NCBI GenBank assembly: GCA_903877935.1
Contig: CAIRGA010000012.1
Location: forward strand, 1 to 47,406
From: an uncultured Hyphomicrobiales bacterium
Lineage (GTDB): Bacteria > Pseudomonadota > Alphaproteobacteria > Rhizobiales > Beijerinckiaceae
DNA: 47,406 nt
Reading direction: 5' to 3'
Shown: in pieces, positions 1 through 8,906 of the stretch
How positions within the stretch are numbered: the first letter of the stretch is position 1
How the letters are laid out: each line of letters opens with the position of its first letter
Translations under genes and position numbers: made by a program
Notes under the pieces: generated by a model
The model's input: the letters and a program-made list of their open reading frames with translations, nothing else
The model's database searches: none
Told to the model about the DNA's origin: nothing

Positions 1-998
1 AGCGTTTCGAGCGCTGCTGCAAACGCCTTTGGACTGGCGTGAATACCAAGCGTCGGATGATAAACGCGGCCCAGTTCTTCTGCATCCGCATGAACATGTA
101 CGAAGGCTTGTTTCGGCACCGGAATATCAAACAACGTATAGGCTTGGCTCGGCATCTCGGCCATGCGTCCGCCGATCAACAGCACGAGATCAGCGCCTTC
201 GATGCGGGCTTTCAGTTTCGGATTGGGGCCAATGCCGATCTCACCCGCATAATTGGGATGATCGCCCGAAAACACCATCGCACGGCGGAAGGATGTTGCG
301 ACCGGTAATTCAAACCGCTCGGCAAATCGCGCGACAGACGCGCAGGCTCTCTCCGACCAACCCGATCCGCCGAGGATGGCAATCGGGCGCTTGGCGGCCC
401 ACAGCATTTTTTGTAGTTCGGCCATTTGGGTCTGACCCGGCCATGTCTCGATGGGCTCAACGCGCGGCGCGGCCTGAACCTCAGCCACCGCCGTCAACAT
501 ATCTTCCGGCAACGCAATCACCACCGGACCGGGGCGGCCCTGCATCGCCACATGGAAAGCCCGTGACACCACTTCCGGCACGCGCGCGGGATCGGTGATT
601 TCGGTAACCCATTTGGCGGTCGAGCCGAAAAACGCCTTGTAATCCATTTCCTGAAACGCACCGCGCTCCTTCATGCCGCTTTCGATTTGGCCGACGAATA
701 AAATCAGCGGCACGCTATCATGTTCGGCAATGTGAATGCCGGGCGAGGCATTGGTTGCCCCCGGCCCGCGCGTCACCATGGCGATACCGGGGCGTCCCGT
801 CAGACGGGCTGTGGCATCCGCCATCATGGTGGCGCCGCCCTCTTGGCGACAAACCGTGACCTTGATCGCGGCATCATGCAGCGCATCGAGCACGGCCAGA
901 TAGCTTTCACCCGGCACACAAAACACATGTTCAACACCTTGGGCTGCCAGCGCATCGACGATTAGTTGGCCGCCTGTGCGAGAAGAAAGATTGGTCAT
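1..998 (-). CDS. Thiamine-diphosphate enzyme, acetolactate synthase-like (3' end cut by window)
   Basis: The frame is open from an ATG at 998 to the left edge, giving 332 codons without a stop. The N-terminal half is a TPP-enzyme pyrimidine-binding domain. It has the VPGESYL motif near residue 28 and the cofactor-activating glutamate in RQEGGA (E53), followed by TRGPGATNA. The middle domain starts near residue 190 (IAILGGSGW). The C-terminal diphosphate-binding domain lies outside the window, so the reaction cannot be assigned. It resembles the acetolactate-synthase-like large-subunit family and not oxalyl-CoA decarboxylase. A possible Shine-Dalgarno, AGGA, sits about 9 bases before the ATG. 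The gene begins 22 bp after the CoA-transferase stop on the same strand, so the two are probably co-transcribed. A role in 2-oxo acid metabolism linked to lysine/glutarate breakdown is inference. Confidence 0.85.
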   Translation of the reverse strand, partial: MTNLSSRTGGQLIVDALAAQGVEHVFCVPGESYLAVLDALHDAAIKVTVCRQEGGATMMADATARLTGRPGIAMVTRGPGATNASPGIHIAEHDSVPLILFVGQIESGMKERGAFQEMDYKAFFGSTAKWVTEITDPARVPEVVSRAFHVAMQGRPGPVVIALPEDMLTAVAEVQAAPRVEPIETWPGQTQMAELQKMLWAAKRPIAILGGSGWSERACASVARFAERFELPVATSFRRAMVFSGDHPNYAGEIGIGPNPKLKARIEGADLVLLIGGRMAEMPSQAYTLFDIPVPKQAFVHVHADAEELGRVYHPTLGIHASPKAFAAALET

Positions 999-1020
999 GG
1001 CTTTATGTCCTGTCTTAAAA

Positions 1021-2205
1021 TTAAACGGCGCCCCACGCCTGATCAGCAAGCACGGCATCCGTATCTGCACCCAAGCGCGGCGATGGGCGGGAGGCCACCA
1101 TCGCTTCACCATTGATCATGATCGGCGAACGCACACTGGGCACGCTGCCTGAAGCCGCATCCGGATGATCAAGATCAACCCGCATGCCGCGTGCAATCAC
1201 TTGGGCATCCTCGAATACATCGGCAACACTATTGATCGGGCCCGCTGGAACACCTGCTTTTTCGAGTGCGCCAAGCAAGGCGTCGCGGGTAAATGTTTCC
1301 GTCATTCCGGCAAGCCTCGCGCATAGCGGCGCGCGGTGTTTGACGCGCAACGGGTTGGTTGCGTAATCGGGATTATCCGCCAGCATCGGCTCACCCAGCA
1401 CTTGGCAAAATTTGCGAAACTGACCGTCATTTCCAACGGCTACCACCACGTGACCATCTGACACCGGAAACACCTGATAGGGCACAATATTAGGGTGCGC
1501 ATTGCCAAGCCGACGCGGTGCTTTGCCGGAGACCAGATAATTCAACGCCTGATTGGCCAACACACTCACTTGCGTGTCGAGCAAGGACATATCGACATGC
1601 GCACCCTGCCCCGTGATATCGCGTTGGCGAAGGGCGGCTTGAATACCGATGACACCATAAACGCCCGTGAAAATATCGGCGAATGCCACGCCAATTTTTT
1701 GCGGCTCACCATCGGGTGCGCCGGTCAAATCCATGATCCCGCCCATCGCCTGGATCATGAAATCATAGCCCGCCCGCTCCGCATAAGGACCGTTCTGGCC
1801 AAAGCCTGTCACCGAGCAATAAACAAGCTTCGGATTAACCGCTTTTAAGCTCTCATAATCGAGGCCGTATTTTTTAAGGCCCCCGACTTTGAAATTCTCG
1901 ATCAACACATCGGCATTTGCGGCGAGCTTACGAATAATCGCTTGGCCTTCCGCGGTCTCAAAATCAACGGCGATGGAGCGCTTGCCGCGATTGCACGCGT
2001 GAAAATAGGCGGCGGACAAATCACCACCATCTACAGCCGCAACGAAAGGCGGTCCCCATGTGCGCGTATCGTCACCCGCGCCGGGTCGCTCTACTTTAAC
2101 GACATCGGCACCGAGATCGGCCAAAGTCTGCCCGATCCAAGGCCCCGCTAGAATACGAGCGAGTTCCAAAACGCGGATGCCGGAAAGGGGTTTTGGTGTG
2201 GGCAT
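1021..2205 (-). CDS. CaiB/BaiF (class III) CoA-transferase, probably succinyl-CoA:glutarate CoA-transferase-like
   Basis: This 394-residue protein has the family hallmarks: an N-terminal LSGIRVLELARILAGP, the LGADVVKVERP segment (residues 31-41), the RGKRSIAVD stretch, and the catalytic aspartate in GAHVDMSLLD (D205) that forms the acyl anhydride with CoA substrates. Family members swap CoA between carboxylic acids. The next gene upstream on this strand is glutaryl-CoA dehydrogenase, and that pairing is typical of the glutarate CoA-transferase (SUGCT-like) group, which activates glutarate with succinyl-CoA. Substrate assignment rests on context. The gene is separated from gcdH by a 118 bp palindromic repeat and is followed closely by the TPP enzyme. 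A formyl-CoA:oxalate transferase is the main alternative but fits the neighbours less well. Confidence 0.85.
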   Translation of the reverse strand: MPTPKPLSGIRVLELARILAGPWIGQTLADLGADVVKVERPGAGDDTRTWGPPFVAAVDGGDLSAAYFHACNRGKRSIAVDFETAEGQAIIRKLAANADVLIENFKVGGLKKYGLDYESLKAVNPKLVYCSVTGFGQNGPYAERAGYDFMIQAMGGIMDLTGAPDGEPQKIGVAFADIFTGVYGVIGIQAALRQRDITGQGAHVDMSLLDTQVSVLANQALNYLVSGKAPRRLGNAHPNIVPYQVFPVSDGHVVVAVGNDGQFRKFCQVLGEPMLADNPDYATNPLRVKHRAPLCARLAGMTETFTRDALLGALEKAGVPAGPINSVADVFEDAQVIARGMRVDLDHPDAASGSVPSVRSPIMINGEAMVASRPSPRLGADTDAVLADQAWGAV

Positions 2206-2231
2206 TTTCTACCACTCACAAATATCATTAC

Positions 2232-2349
2232 CGTCATTGCGAGCGATAGCGAAGCAAACCAGTTGATTTTTCAGAATAAAGTGCCGAGTGAAAGCGGCAC
2301 TCTAATAAAATCCATTAGCTGGGTTGCTTCGCTTCCTCTCGCAATGACG
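2232..2349. repeat. Palindromic repeat family A, copy 1 (118 bp)
   Basis: The ends are exact inverse complements (CGTCATTGCGAG at 2232 and CTCGCAATGACG ending 2349). The next section also pairs imperfectly (GCAAACCAGTTGA with TTAGCTGGGTTGC). An inner arm contains AGTGCCG...CGGCACT. Two relatives of almost the same length lie at 32119-32236 and 40997-41115. It fills most of the gap between gcdH and the CoA-transferase gene and could form a long hairpin in the transcript. Confidence 0.9.
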
Positions 2350-2358
2350 AGTTAATTA

Positions 2359-3558
2359 TTAGAAAAACGCCTGCAAACCCGTAATCGCACGACCTAGAAT
2401 GAGCGCATGCACATCATGCGTGCCCTCATAGGTGTTGACCGTTTCAAGGTTCTGCGCGTGGCGCATGACGTGGTATTCTTGGCTGATGCCATTGCCGCCA
2501 TGCATGTCGCGCGCGGCACGCGCAATATCGAGCGCCTTGCCGCAATTGTTGCGCTTGACGATGGAGATCATCTCGGGCGCGAACTTGCCCTCATCCATCA
2601 AGCGGCCCACTTGCAGCGAGCCTTGCAGCCCGAGCGAAATCTCGGTCATCGCGTCGGCAAGCTTTTTCTGGATCAATTGCGTCTGCGCCAAAGGCTTGCC
2701 GAACTGCACACGATCCAGCGTGTATTGCCGCGCACGATGCATGCAATCCTCGGCGGCGCCAAGTACGCCCCAAGAAATGCCATACCGCGCCCGGTTCAAG
2801 CATCCGAACGGACCTTTGAGGCCTGACACATTCGGCAACAAATGATCCTCGGACACAACCACACCATCCATCACGATTTCACCCGTAATCGAAGCACGCA
2901 AGCTCAACTTGCCCTCGATTTTGGGAGCAGACAAACCCTTCATGCCCTTCTCGAGCACGAAGCCACGGATCTCATTGTCGTGGGCTGCGGATTTGGCCCA
3001 AACCACAAACACATCGGCGATTGGCGAATTGGAAATCCACATTTTTGAGCCGGTGATCTTGTAACCATCGGCCACCTTCTCGACGCGGGTTTTCATGCCA
3101 GCTGGATCAGAGCCCGCATCAGGCTCGGTTAAGCCAAAGCAACCAACCCATTCGCCTGAAGCCAGCTTCGGCAAATATTTCTTGCGTTGCGCTTCCGAAC
3201 CATAGGCATAGATCGGGTACATCACGAGCGAGGATTGCACACTCATCATCGAGCGATAGCCCGAATCGACCCGTTCCACTTCCCGCGCGACAAGCCCGTA
3301 TGAGACATAGCTCGCATGAGCGCAGCCATACTCTTCCGGCAGCGTGACACCAAGCAAACCAAGCGAACCCATCTCGTTAAAGATTTCACGCTCGGTGGTC
3401 TCGTTGGCATAGGCCTTCACGATTCGCGGCAGGAGCTTTTCCTGCGCATAATCGCGTGCCGTATCACGGATCATCCGCTCGTCTTCCGAGAGTTGCTCAT
3501 TCAGCAGGAATGGATCGTCCCACTGGAATTTGGGTGCCTTGTGCGATGTCGAAGCCAT
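2359..3558 (-). CDS. gcdH: Glutaryl-CoA dehydrogenase
   Basis: A 399-residue acyl-CoA dehydrogenase with features specific to glutaryl-CoA dehydrogenase. The N-terminus reads [21 protein letters not shown]. The glutarate-contacting arginine region is [15 protein letters not shown] (R102). Near the C-terminus [18 protein letters not shown] carries the catalytic base E378. The FAD enzyme oxidises and decarboxylates glutaryl-CoA to crotonyl-CoA and passes electrons to electron-transfer flavoprotein; this is the committed step of lysine, hydroxylysine and tryptophan catabolism through glutaryl-CoA. Length is normal. The ATG at 3558 follows a palindromic repeat, and the gene lies downstream of the aminoadipate-semialdehyde dehydrogenase gene on the same strand, consistent with a lysine degradation unit. 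Confidence 0.95.
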   Translation of the reverse strand: MASTSHKAPKFQWDDPFLLNEQLSEDERMIRDTARDYAQEKLLPRIVKAYANETTEREIFNEMGSLGLLGVTLPEEYGCAHASYVSYGLVAREVERVDSGYRSMMSVQSSLVMYPIYAYGSEAQRKKYLPKLASGEWVGCFGLTEPDAGSDPAGMKTRVEKVADGYKITGSKMWISNSPIADVFVVWAKSAAHDNEIRGFVLEKGMKGLSAPKIEGKLSLRASITGEIVMDGVVVSEDHLLPNVSGLKGPFGCLNRARYGISWGVLGAAEDCMHRARQYTLDRVQFGKPLAQTQLIQKKLADAMTEISLGLQGSLQVGRLMDEGKFAPEMISIVKRNNCGKALDIARAARDMHGGNGISQEYHVMRHAQNLETVNTYEGTHDVHALILGRAITGLQAFF

Positions 3559-3580
3559 ACTAAATCTCCAGAAAAATTAT

Positions 3581-3692
3581 CCTTCTCCTTGAAGGAGAAG
3601 GTGTCGCGGCACGCGACGGATGAGGTTCTAATGTTTGCCTTTAGGTCCTCATCCGACTGCTCCGCAGCCACCTTCTCCCGAACGGGAGAAGG
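3581..3692. repeat. Mosaic palindromic repeat family B, copy 1 (112 bp)
   Basis: The element begins CCTTCTCCTTGAAGGAGAAGG and ends with CCTTCTCCCGAACGGGAGAAGG, both small hairpins. Between them are GTCGCGGCACGCGAC, an inverted pair GGATGAGG...CCTCATCC, and GGCTGCGGAGCAGTC on the other strand. A close relative lies at 35241-35353 with the same order of palindromes. The architecture resembles the intergenic mosaic elements (RIME type) known from rhizobia. It occupies the gap between the ALDH stop and the gcdH start. Confidence 0.9.
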
Positions 3693-3700
3693 AAGTTTAA

Positions 3701-5221
3701 TTAACCGATATCGAAGCTTACGCCCTGTGCGAGCGGAAGCGTTGTGCCAAAATTGATCGTATTCGTCGCCCGCCGCATATAGGCTTTCCACGCATCCGAG
3801 CCGGCTTCGCGTCCACCGCCGGTTTCCTTCTCGCCGCCAAACGCACCGCCGATTTCAGCACCCGATGGGCCGATATTGACGTTAGCGATGCCGCAGTCCG
3901 AGCCTTCATCGGACACAAAGCGTTCAGCTTCCCGCATATCCAGCGTGAAGAGCGAGGAGGATAGGCCCGCTCCTACCGCGTTCTGCATCGCAACGGCTTC
4001 CTCAAACGTCTTATATTTCATTACGTAGAGGATCGGTGCGAAGGTCTCGCGTGTCACGGGATCGACATGGGCGGACATTTCAACCAGCGCAGGAGCAGCA
4101 TAATAGGCATCGGCATGGCCGCCAACAGAAACGCGTGCGCCGCCAGTCACTTTGCCACCCGCAGCTTTGGCCTCGTTCAACGCCTTTTCCATCCCATCAA
4201 AGGCAAGCTTATCGACCAACGGGCCAACCAGCACACCCGCCTCGCGCGGATCACCAACCTTCACGCTGCCATATACCGCGCGCAGCTTCGGCACGAAGGC
4301 ATCATAGATGCTTTCATGCACAATCAGGCGGCGCAAGGTTGTGCAGCGCTGACCCGCCGTGCCCATCGCCGCGAAGGCAACACCGCGAAGGGTAATGTCG
4401 AGATCCGCAGACGGCGCAACGATGGCCGCGTTATTACCGCCAAGCTCCAGAATGGCACGGGCAAAACGGGCCGCCAATTTCGGGCCAACAATCTTGCCCA
4501 TCGCGGTCGAACCCGTTGCCGAGAGAACCGGCACGCGATGATCCGACACAAGCGCATCGCCCACTTCGCGTCCGCCGACCAGCACTTCGAGCAGACCATC
4601 CGGCACGCCACCGAAGCGGTCCGCAGCACGCTTCAATATCGCCTGCGTTGCGAGTGCAGTAAGCACCGATTTTTCGGATGGCTTCCAAACCACACTGTCG
4701 CCACACACAAACGCCAATGCCGCGTTCCACGACCACACGGCAACGGGGAAATTGAACGCCGAAATCACGCCACACACGCCAAGCGGATGCCATGTTTCCA
4801 TCATGCGATGGGCCGGACGCTCGGTGGCAATCGTCAGACCGAACAATTGGCGCGAAAGACCGACCGCGTAATCGCAAATGTCGATCATTTCCTGCACTTC
4901 GCCCAAGCCTTCCGACACAACTTTGCCGACTTCGAGTGTCACAAGACGGCCAAGATCATCCTTTGCAGCGCGGAGTTCTTCGCCGAGCAAGCGAACCAGC
5001 TCGCCACGGCGCGGGGCTGGCACTTTGCGCCATTCCTTGAATGCTGCATCGGCACGACCAATAGCGGCGGTCGCATCAGCAGCCGAATGTGCTACCAATT
5101 CCACAATGACCTCGCCGGTGATCGGTGACCGAGCCGGCATACCGCCTTTTTTAAAGACTGATTGCGGAACACCCAAACGGGTTAAAATGGCCAGCGCCTC
5201 AGCGCTCACGGACTGCGTCAT
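3701..5221 (-). CDS. amaB: Aminoadipate-semialdehyde (piperideine-6-carboxylate) dehydrogenase, ALDH7 family
   Basis: At 506 residues this is a full-length aldehyde dehydrogenase of the ALDH7A1/AmaB group. The general base lies in ILELGGNNA (E259) and the nucleophile in GTAGQRCTTLRR (C293). The C-terminus has the group signature NIGPSGAEIGGAFGGEKETG. These enzymes oxidise L-2-aminoadipate 6-semialdehyde, in equilibrium with piperideine-6-carboxylate, to L-2-aminoadipate with NAD(P)+, part of lysine catabolism. It is the first gene of the block that continues with gcdH and the CoA-transferase, which supports the assignment. The ATG at 5221 has GGAG about 11 bases upstream. Other ALDH7 substrates such as betaine aldehyde are possible but less likely in this setting. 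Confidence 0.9.
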   Translation of the reverse strand: MTQSVSAEALAILTRLGVPQSVFKKGGMPARSPITGEVIVELVAHSAADATAAIGRADAAFKEWRKVPAPRRGELVRLLGEELRAAKDDLGRLVTLEVGKVVSEGLGEVQEMIDICDYAVGLSRQLFGLTIATERPAHRMMETWHPLGVCGVISAFNFPVAVWSWNAALAFVCGDSVVWKPSEKSVLTALATQAILKRAADRFGGVPDGLLEVLVGGREVGDALVSDHRVPVLSATGSTAMGKIVGPKLAARFARAILELGGNNAAIVAPSADLDITLRGVAFAAMGTAGQRCTTLRRLIVHESIYDAFVPKLRAVYGSVKVGDPREAGVLVGPLVDKLAFDGMEKALNEAKAAGGKVTGGARVSVGGHADAYYAAPALVEMSAHVDPVTRETFAPILYVMKYKTFEEAVAMQNAVGAGLSSSLFTLDMREAERFVSDEGSDCGIANVNIGPSGAEIGGAFGGEKETGGGREAGSDAWKAYMRRATNTINFGTTLPLAQGVSFDIG

Positions 5222-5351
5222 AACGTCTTAACTCCAGGCAAATGATACATTTGGCCCCTTCGGGCACGTGTTCAGACCATACAACGCAATGTTCGGCAAT
5301 ATCCAGTTGATCACAAGGCTAATGGTCCAGTTACCCAGCGAATTCAGCGGA

Positions 5352-6194
5352 TTATTTTCGAAATTGCCCAATTTCCATATTCATAGAGGTCAAAAGCGCT
5401 GAAAATGCTTCTGATTGAATAAATTCAAATTCAATGTCGCGGGCCTTGGTAACAGGATCGAGAGCGGCAAGCGCTGCGTCACTATGGCCGGGATGACACA
5501 TAACGAGATGCCTCTCGCCGGAAACAAGCAGATAACGACGGAAATCGCTGGCAAAATCACCTTTCGTGTCGAAATCGCTGACGCCGGAAAAGCTATCATT
5601 AACCGAAAACCCGCGCTTTTTGGCCGAAACCGCAAAGCCTTGTGCCAAAAATGCGATGAAAAGCGACTTTCCTACCGAAACGCCGCGCGCCATGATGGCT
5701 CCCAAATGATCAGCAGGGTTTCTCAGCCAAGGCCGCCAGCCGGGCCTATAGTGCTCGATCGCCTCCCATAACGCGGAGCGGATCGTTGGCAGGATATGGA
5801 CATGCTGATGTCCATCCACAAAATCCGGCAATCGTCCAGTTTGCGCCTCAAATTCGGCTATTTGTCGTGTAATTTCAGCTGAAATTTCTCTTTTAGACAG
5901 ATTTCCGAGGAAAGTAGCCTTCAAAATATGGCCGAGTGCCGGAAGTTCGCCATTCGGAGCAAGAAGCGGCATTGGCCCGAGCGGACGCCCTAACGTCAAG
6001 GTCAAATGAAGCCCAAGTTCGGCATTGCCGCGGTAGGGCGCAAGGTCCTTTGCGAGCTTTGGCCAACCGCTTTGATTGGTCATACAACCTGTGCCCGAGA
6101 TCCTGCCTGATTCTAAAAGAGTAAGAATCGCGCGGCTCACTCCCTCGGTTAGCCCGTAATCATCGGCAATCAGAATGAAAGGAACGGGTGGCAT
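5352..6194 (-). CDS. YdjC/ChbG/HpnK-family carbohydrate deacetylase
   Basis: A 280-residue protein of the YdjC superfamily of metal-dependent deacetylases. Metal and catalytic residues are visible as IADDYG (D11, D12), GLHLTLT (H63) and FVDGHQHVHILP (D127, H129, H131, H133). The start at 6194 (MPPVPFILIADDYG) is preferred over an upstream in-frame ATG at 6275, because the family begins with this beta strand and the extra 27 residues look non-coding. A weak AGGTG lies about 11 bases before it. Members remove N-acetyl groups from chito-oligosaccharides, hopanoid-linked sugars or, for Francisella NaxD, from undecaprenyl-phosphate N-acetylgalactosamine. The divergent neighbour is a polyprenyl-phosphate glycosyltransferase, which makes a lipid-linked amino sugar a reasonable guess. 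The substrate is not proven. Confidence 0.88.
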   Translation of the reverse strand: MPPVPFILIADDYGLTEGVSRAILTLLESGRISGTGCMTNQSGWPKLAKDLAPYRGNAELGLHLTLTLGRPLGPMPLLAPNGELPALGHILKATFLGNLSKREISAEITRQIAEFEAQTGRLPDFVDGHQHVHILPTIRSALWEAIEHYRPGWRPWLRNPADHLGAIMARGVSVGKSLFIAFLAQGFAVSAKKRGFSVNDSFSGVSDFDTKGDFASDFRRYLLVSGERHLVMCHPGHSDAALAALDPVTKARDIEFEFIQSEAFSALLTSMNMEIGQFRK

Positions 6195-6279
6195 GATCGG
6201 AAAAGCACCTGTATGAAGTAACAAAACCACTGAGATCGCGGCCTCGGCGCCAGCCAGACCGTTACCAGGGAACAATGAC

Positions 6280-7305
6280 GTGCCGTTCTTAACACAGACT
6301 TCTCATCGCGAAATCGAAAATCCCTGCGAATTGTCGCTGGTCATCCCCGCATTCAATGAAGGCCGCAATTTGGGCCCGCTGATTGATCGCGTCATTCCGG
6401 TGCTCGATGGTATTTCCGACGACTGGGAATTGATTTTCGTCGATGACGGTTCTTCCGATGATACGTTGGCATGGATTATGGCCGCGCATCAAAAGGATAA
6501 GCGGGTCCGTGGCGTATCGTTCAGCCGCAATTTTGGCAAAGAAATTGCGATTGCCGCCGGCCTTGATGCCGCACGCGGCGATGCCGTTGTGATTATGGAT
6601 GCCGATTTGCAGCACCCGCCAGAAATGATCGGGCGCTTTATGGAATTATGGCGCGAAGGTTATGAGGTAATTTACGGCCAACGGGTTGATCGTCACACGG
6701 ACAGCTTGGCTCGCCGCTTGTTTACCTATGTTTTCTACCATGCATTTGCCGCCTTTGGGGAAACACCGTTGCCGGATGGTGCGGGTGATTTCCGGCTTTT
6801 GGACCGTAACGCGGTTGATGCGCTCCGCTCGATGGGCGAGCGAGCGCGTTTTTCGAAGGGGCTATATGCGTGGATCGGATTTAAATCCATCGGCGTGCCC
6901 TTTGACGTGGCCGATCGGGCGCAGGGCTCCTCAAAATTCAGCACGCGTCGCCTGCTGAGCTTTGCGCTCGACGGTATAACATCGTTTTCAACTGTACCTT
7001 TGCGGCTATGGACCTATATTGGTGCGTTCGTATCGGGCTTGGCACTTCTTATGGCCTTGCAGGTTGTGGTGAGCACTTTGGTCTACGGATCGGACGTCCC
7101 GGGTTATGCTACACTTCTTGTCTCGATCACGTTTTTTGCCGGTATTCAATTACTCTCGCTTGGCATTATCGGCGAATATATCGGACGTATTTTTGCAGAG
7201 GTAAAACGCCGCCCTCTTTACATCATTGGACAGACTGTAGGCTTTGAAGCGGTCAAGCCTAAAAGGGCTGCACCGCACCAACCCAAAACGGCAAGCAAGG
7301 CCTGA
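6280..7305 (+). CDS. Polyprenyl-phosphate glycosyltransferase, GT2 (DPM1/ArnC-like)
   Basis: This 341-residue protein has a GT-A glycosyltransferase domain at residues 18-230. Motifs are VIPAFNEGRN, FVDDGSSDDT (residues 54-62) and the metal-binding MDADLQHPPE (D107-D109). Two membrane helices follow at about 244-268 and 276-300, then a basic tail. This layout is typical of enzymes that move a sugar from a nucleotide to undecaprenyl or dolichyl phosphate on the inner face of the membrane (ArnC, GtrB, FlmF types). The GTG start at 6280 has AGGGA 8 bases upstream. The stop overlaps the murJ ATG by one base (TGATG), implying translational coupling. The divergent YdjC deacetylase gene is 85 bp away. 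The sugar is unknown. Confidence 0.9.
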   Translation: MPFLTQTSHREIENPCELSLVIPAFNEGRNLGPLIDRVIPVLDGISDDWELIFVDDGSSDDTLAWIMAAHQKDKRVRGVSFSRNFGKEIAIAAGLDAARGDAVVIMDADLQHPPEMIGRFMELWREGYEVIYGQRVDRHTDSLARRLFTYVFYHAFAAFGETPLPDGAGDFRLLDRNAVDALRSMGERARFSKGLYAWIGFKSIGVPFDVADRAQGSSKFSTRRLLSFALDGITSFSTVPLRLWTYIGAFVSGLALLMALQVVVSTLVYGSDVPGYATLLVSITFFAGIQLLSLGIIGEYIGRIFAEVKRRPLYIIGQTVGFEAVKPKRAAPHQPKTASKA

Positions 7306-8822
7306 TGTTTCGCAAATTTGCTTCCGTTAGCGGCTTTACGCTTCTCTCGCGATTAACGGGATTTTTGCGGGATGTAACGATCGCATCCATCCTGGGCTCT
7401 GGCTTAGCGGCTGATGCTTATTTCGTAGCCCAACGCCTTCCTAATCATTTTCGCGCGATTTTTGGCGAGGGCGCATTTAACTCTGCTTTCGTGCCATCTT
7501 ATGCGCGTGAAATCAGCGAGGCCGGCCATTCGGCGGCGGTACTTTTCGCCGGTCGTATTTTGACATTGCTCACCGCCGTATTGGTGCCGCTTTGCGCGTT
7601 TGCGATGTGGCAAATGCCTTTGGTGATTGATCTTCTGGCTCCAGGATTCGTCGATGAGCCGGAAAAATATAAACTCGCTGTAATGCTGACGCGTATCACC
7701 TTTCCTTATCTTTTGCTCATCTCCATCGTTACTCTATTTTCAGGGATTTTAAACGCGCATAACCGTTTTGCAATTGCTGCCGGCGCGCCAGTGCTATTGA
7801 ACCTTGCCATTTTGACGGCCCTCTATCTAGCCTTTTTATTCCCTTCGGCGGCGCATGCAGCGGCGTGGGGCATTACCGTTTCGGGCATTTTGCAATTGGT
7901 GTTGGTAGGCTATGAGGCTTATAAAATTAAGCTTTTACCACGCTTTGAAGCACCAATTTTAACGCCGGCCATGGGTCGATTTTTTCGCGCTCTAGGACCT
8001 GCCGTCATCGGATCCGCAGGCGTGCAGATCGCTATTTTTGCCGATACGATCATCGCATCCCTACTACCAACCGGTTCTGTATCGGCGATTTCATATGCGG
8101 ACAGGCTTTATCAACTTCCCGTTGGATTGATCGGGATCGCGGCAGGCACGGTTCTCTTGCCCGAAATGAGCAAACATCTGGCTAATCAGGCCCATGAAAA
8201 AGCGCACTCGGCGCAAAGTCGTTCGATCTCGCTTTCGCTCATGTTAGCTGCGCCGTTTCTTATCGCCTTTTTGATGATCCCGAGCGAGATCATGCAAGGT
8301 GTTTTCATGCGCGGGCATTTCACCATCGTTGATGCCAATGCGTCGGCTTCTGTTCTTGCTGCCTACGCGGTTGGCATCTTGCCGATTGTTATGATCCGCT
8401 CCTTTGTCTCAAGCTTTCACGCCCGTCAGGATACGATGACGCCTTTAATCGCGGCCTTTCTCGGCATCGGCGTGAACGTCGCGCTCAAATTAGCGCTGTA
8501 CAAACAATATGGCGCGCCGGGCTTGGCATTCTCAACCGCAATTGGGGCATGGATCAATGGCGGAATTCTTGTCTTTTTGGCGGTCCGGAAAGACTGGATG
8601 GTGTTCGATCAAGGGTTTTTCCGGATCGTTATGGTGGTCGCAATCGCCTCCGTTATTTTGGCTGTAGCGACACCCTTTCTTATCGGACCCGCGGAAATAC
8701 TCACCCATTCATTAGGCGCCTTAGCGCCTGCGCTCAAGGTCACCGCTCTGGGTATTATCGGGGGCACGCTATACGCGTCGATCGTGTTTGCCGGTTTGAA
8801 AGCAAGCCGCGCGGCATATTGA
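7305..8822 (+). CDS. murJ: MurJ/MviN lipid II flippase (MOP superfamily)
   Basis: A 505-residue integral membrane protein that is hydrophobic throughout; MurJ family members have about 14 helices. The N-terminus carries the characteristic LLSRLTGFLRDVTIA, AADAYFVAQRLPNHFR and GEGAFNSAFVPSYA segments with the conserved arginines of the central cavity. MurJ moves lipid-linked peptidoglycan precursor from the cytoplasmic to the periplasmic face of the inner membrane. It overlaps the glycosyltransferase stop by one base, so both are translated from one message. In many alphaproteobacteria murJ sits beside glnD and trpS, and neither appears here. It may be the only MurJ of the cell or a paralogue serving the adjacent glycosyltransferase; the strong motif match favours genuine MurJ. 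Confidence 0.92.
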   Translation: MFRKFASVSGFTLLSRLTGFLRDVTIASILGSGLAADAYFVAQRLPNHFRAIFGEGAFNSAFVPSYAREISEAGHSAAVLFAGRILTLLTAVLVPLCAFAMWQMPLVIDLLAPGFVDEPEKYKLAVMLTRITFPYLLLISIVTLFSGILNAHNRFAIAAGAPVLLNLAILTALYLAFLFPSAAHAAAWGITVSGILQLVLVGYEAYKIKLLPRFEAPILTPAMGRFFRALGPAVIGSAGVQIAIFADTIIASLLPTGSVSAISYADRLYQLPVGLIGIAAGTVLLPEMSKHLANQAHEKAHSAQSRSISLSLMLAAPFLIAFLMIPSEIMQGVFMRGHFTIVDANASASVLAAYAVGILPIVMIRSFVSSFHARQDTMTPLIAAFLGIGVNVALKLALYKQYGAPGLAFSTAIGAWINGGILVFLAVRKDWMVFDQGFFRIVMVVAIASVILAVATPFLIGPAEILTHSLGALAPALKVTALGIIGGTLYASIVFAGLKASRAAY

Positions 8823-8894
8823 CTTAGATCATCGCGTCATCAGGGGTAACGTGTTCGTCTTGTCGAGCTCGCCAAAAGGGCGGGACCATGAAAA

Positions 8895-8906
8895 GGAGCA
8901 TGCTCC
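8895..8906 (+). promoter_or_regulatory. Self-complementary ribosome binding site
   Basis: GGAGCATGCTCC is a perfect 12 bp palindrome containing the GGAG Shine-Dalgarno and ending directly at the ATG at 8907. As a short self-complementary site it could pair between transcripts. A stable intramolecular hairpin is unlikely because almost no loop remains. Regulatory meaning is uncertain. Confidence 0.35.

Noticed and set aside
1-2205. Oxalate degradation (oxalyl-CoA decarboxylase plus formyl-CoA transferase)
   Set aside because: The TPP enzyme N-terminus does not resemble oxalyl-CoA decarboxylase, and the neighbours belong to lysine/glutarate breakdown.
3501-3791. A 96-codon ORF across repeat B and the end of the ALDH gene
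   Set aside because: It is composed of repeat sequence and antisense or out-of-frame codons without any domain.
4067-5128. A 353-codon plus-strand ORF inside the aminoadipate-semialdehyde dehydrogenase gene
   Set aside because: It is antisense to a gene with complete ALDH motifs and its peptide has no recognisable domain; long antisense frames are expected here from codon bias.
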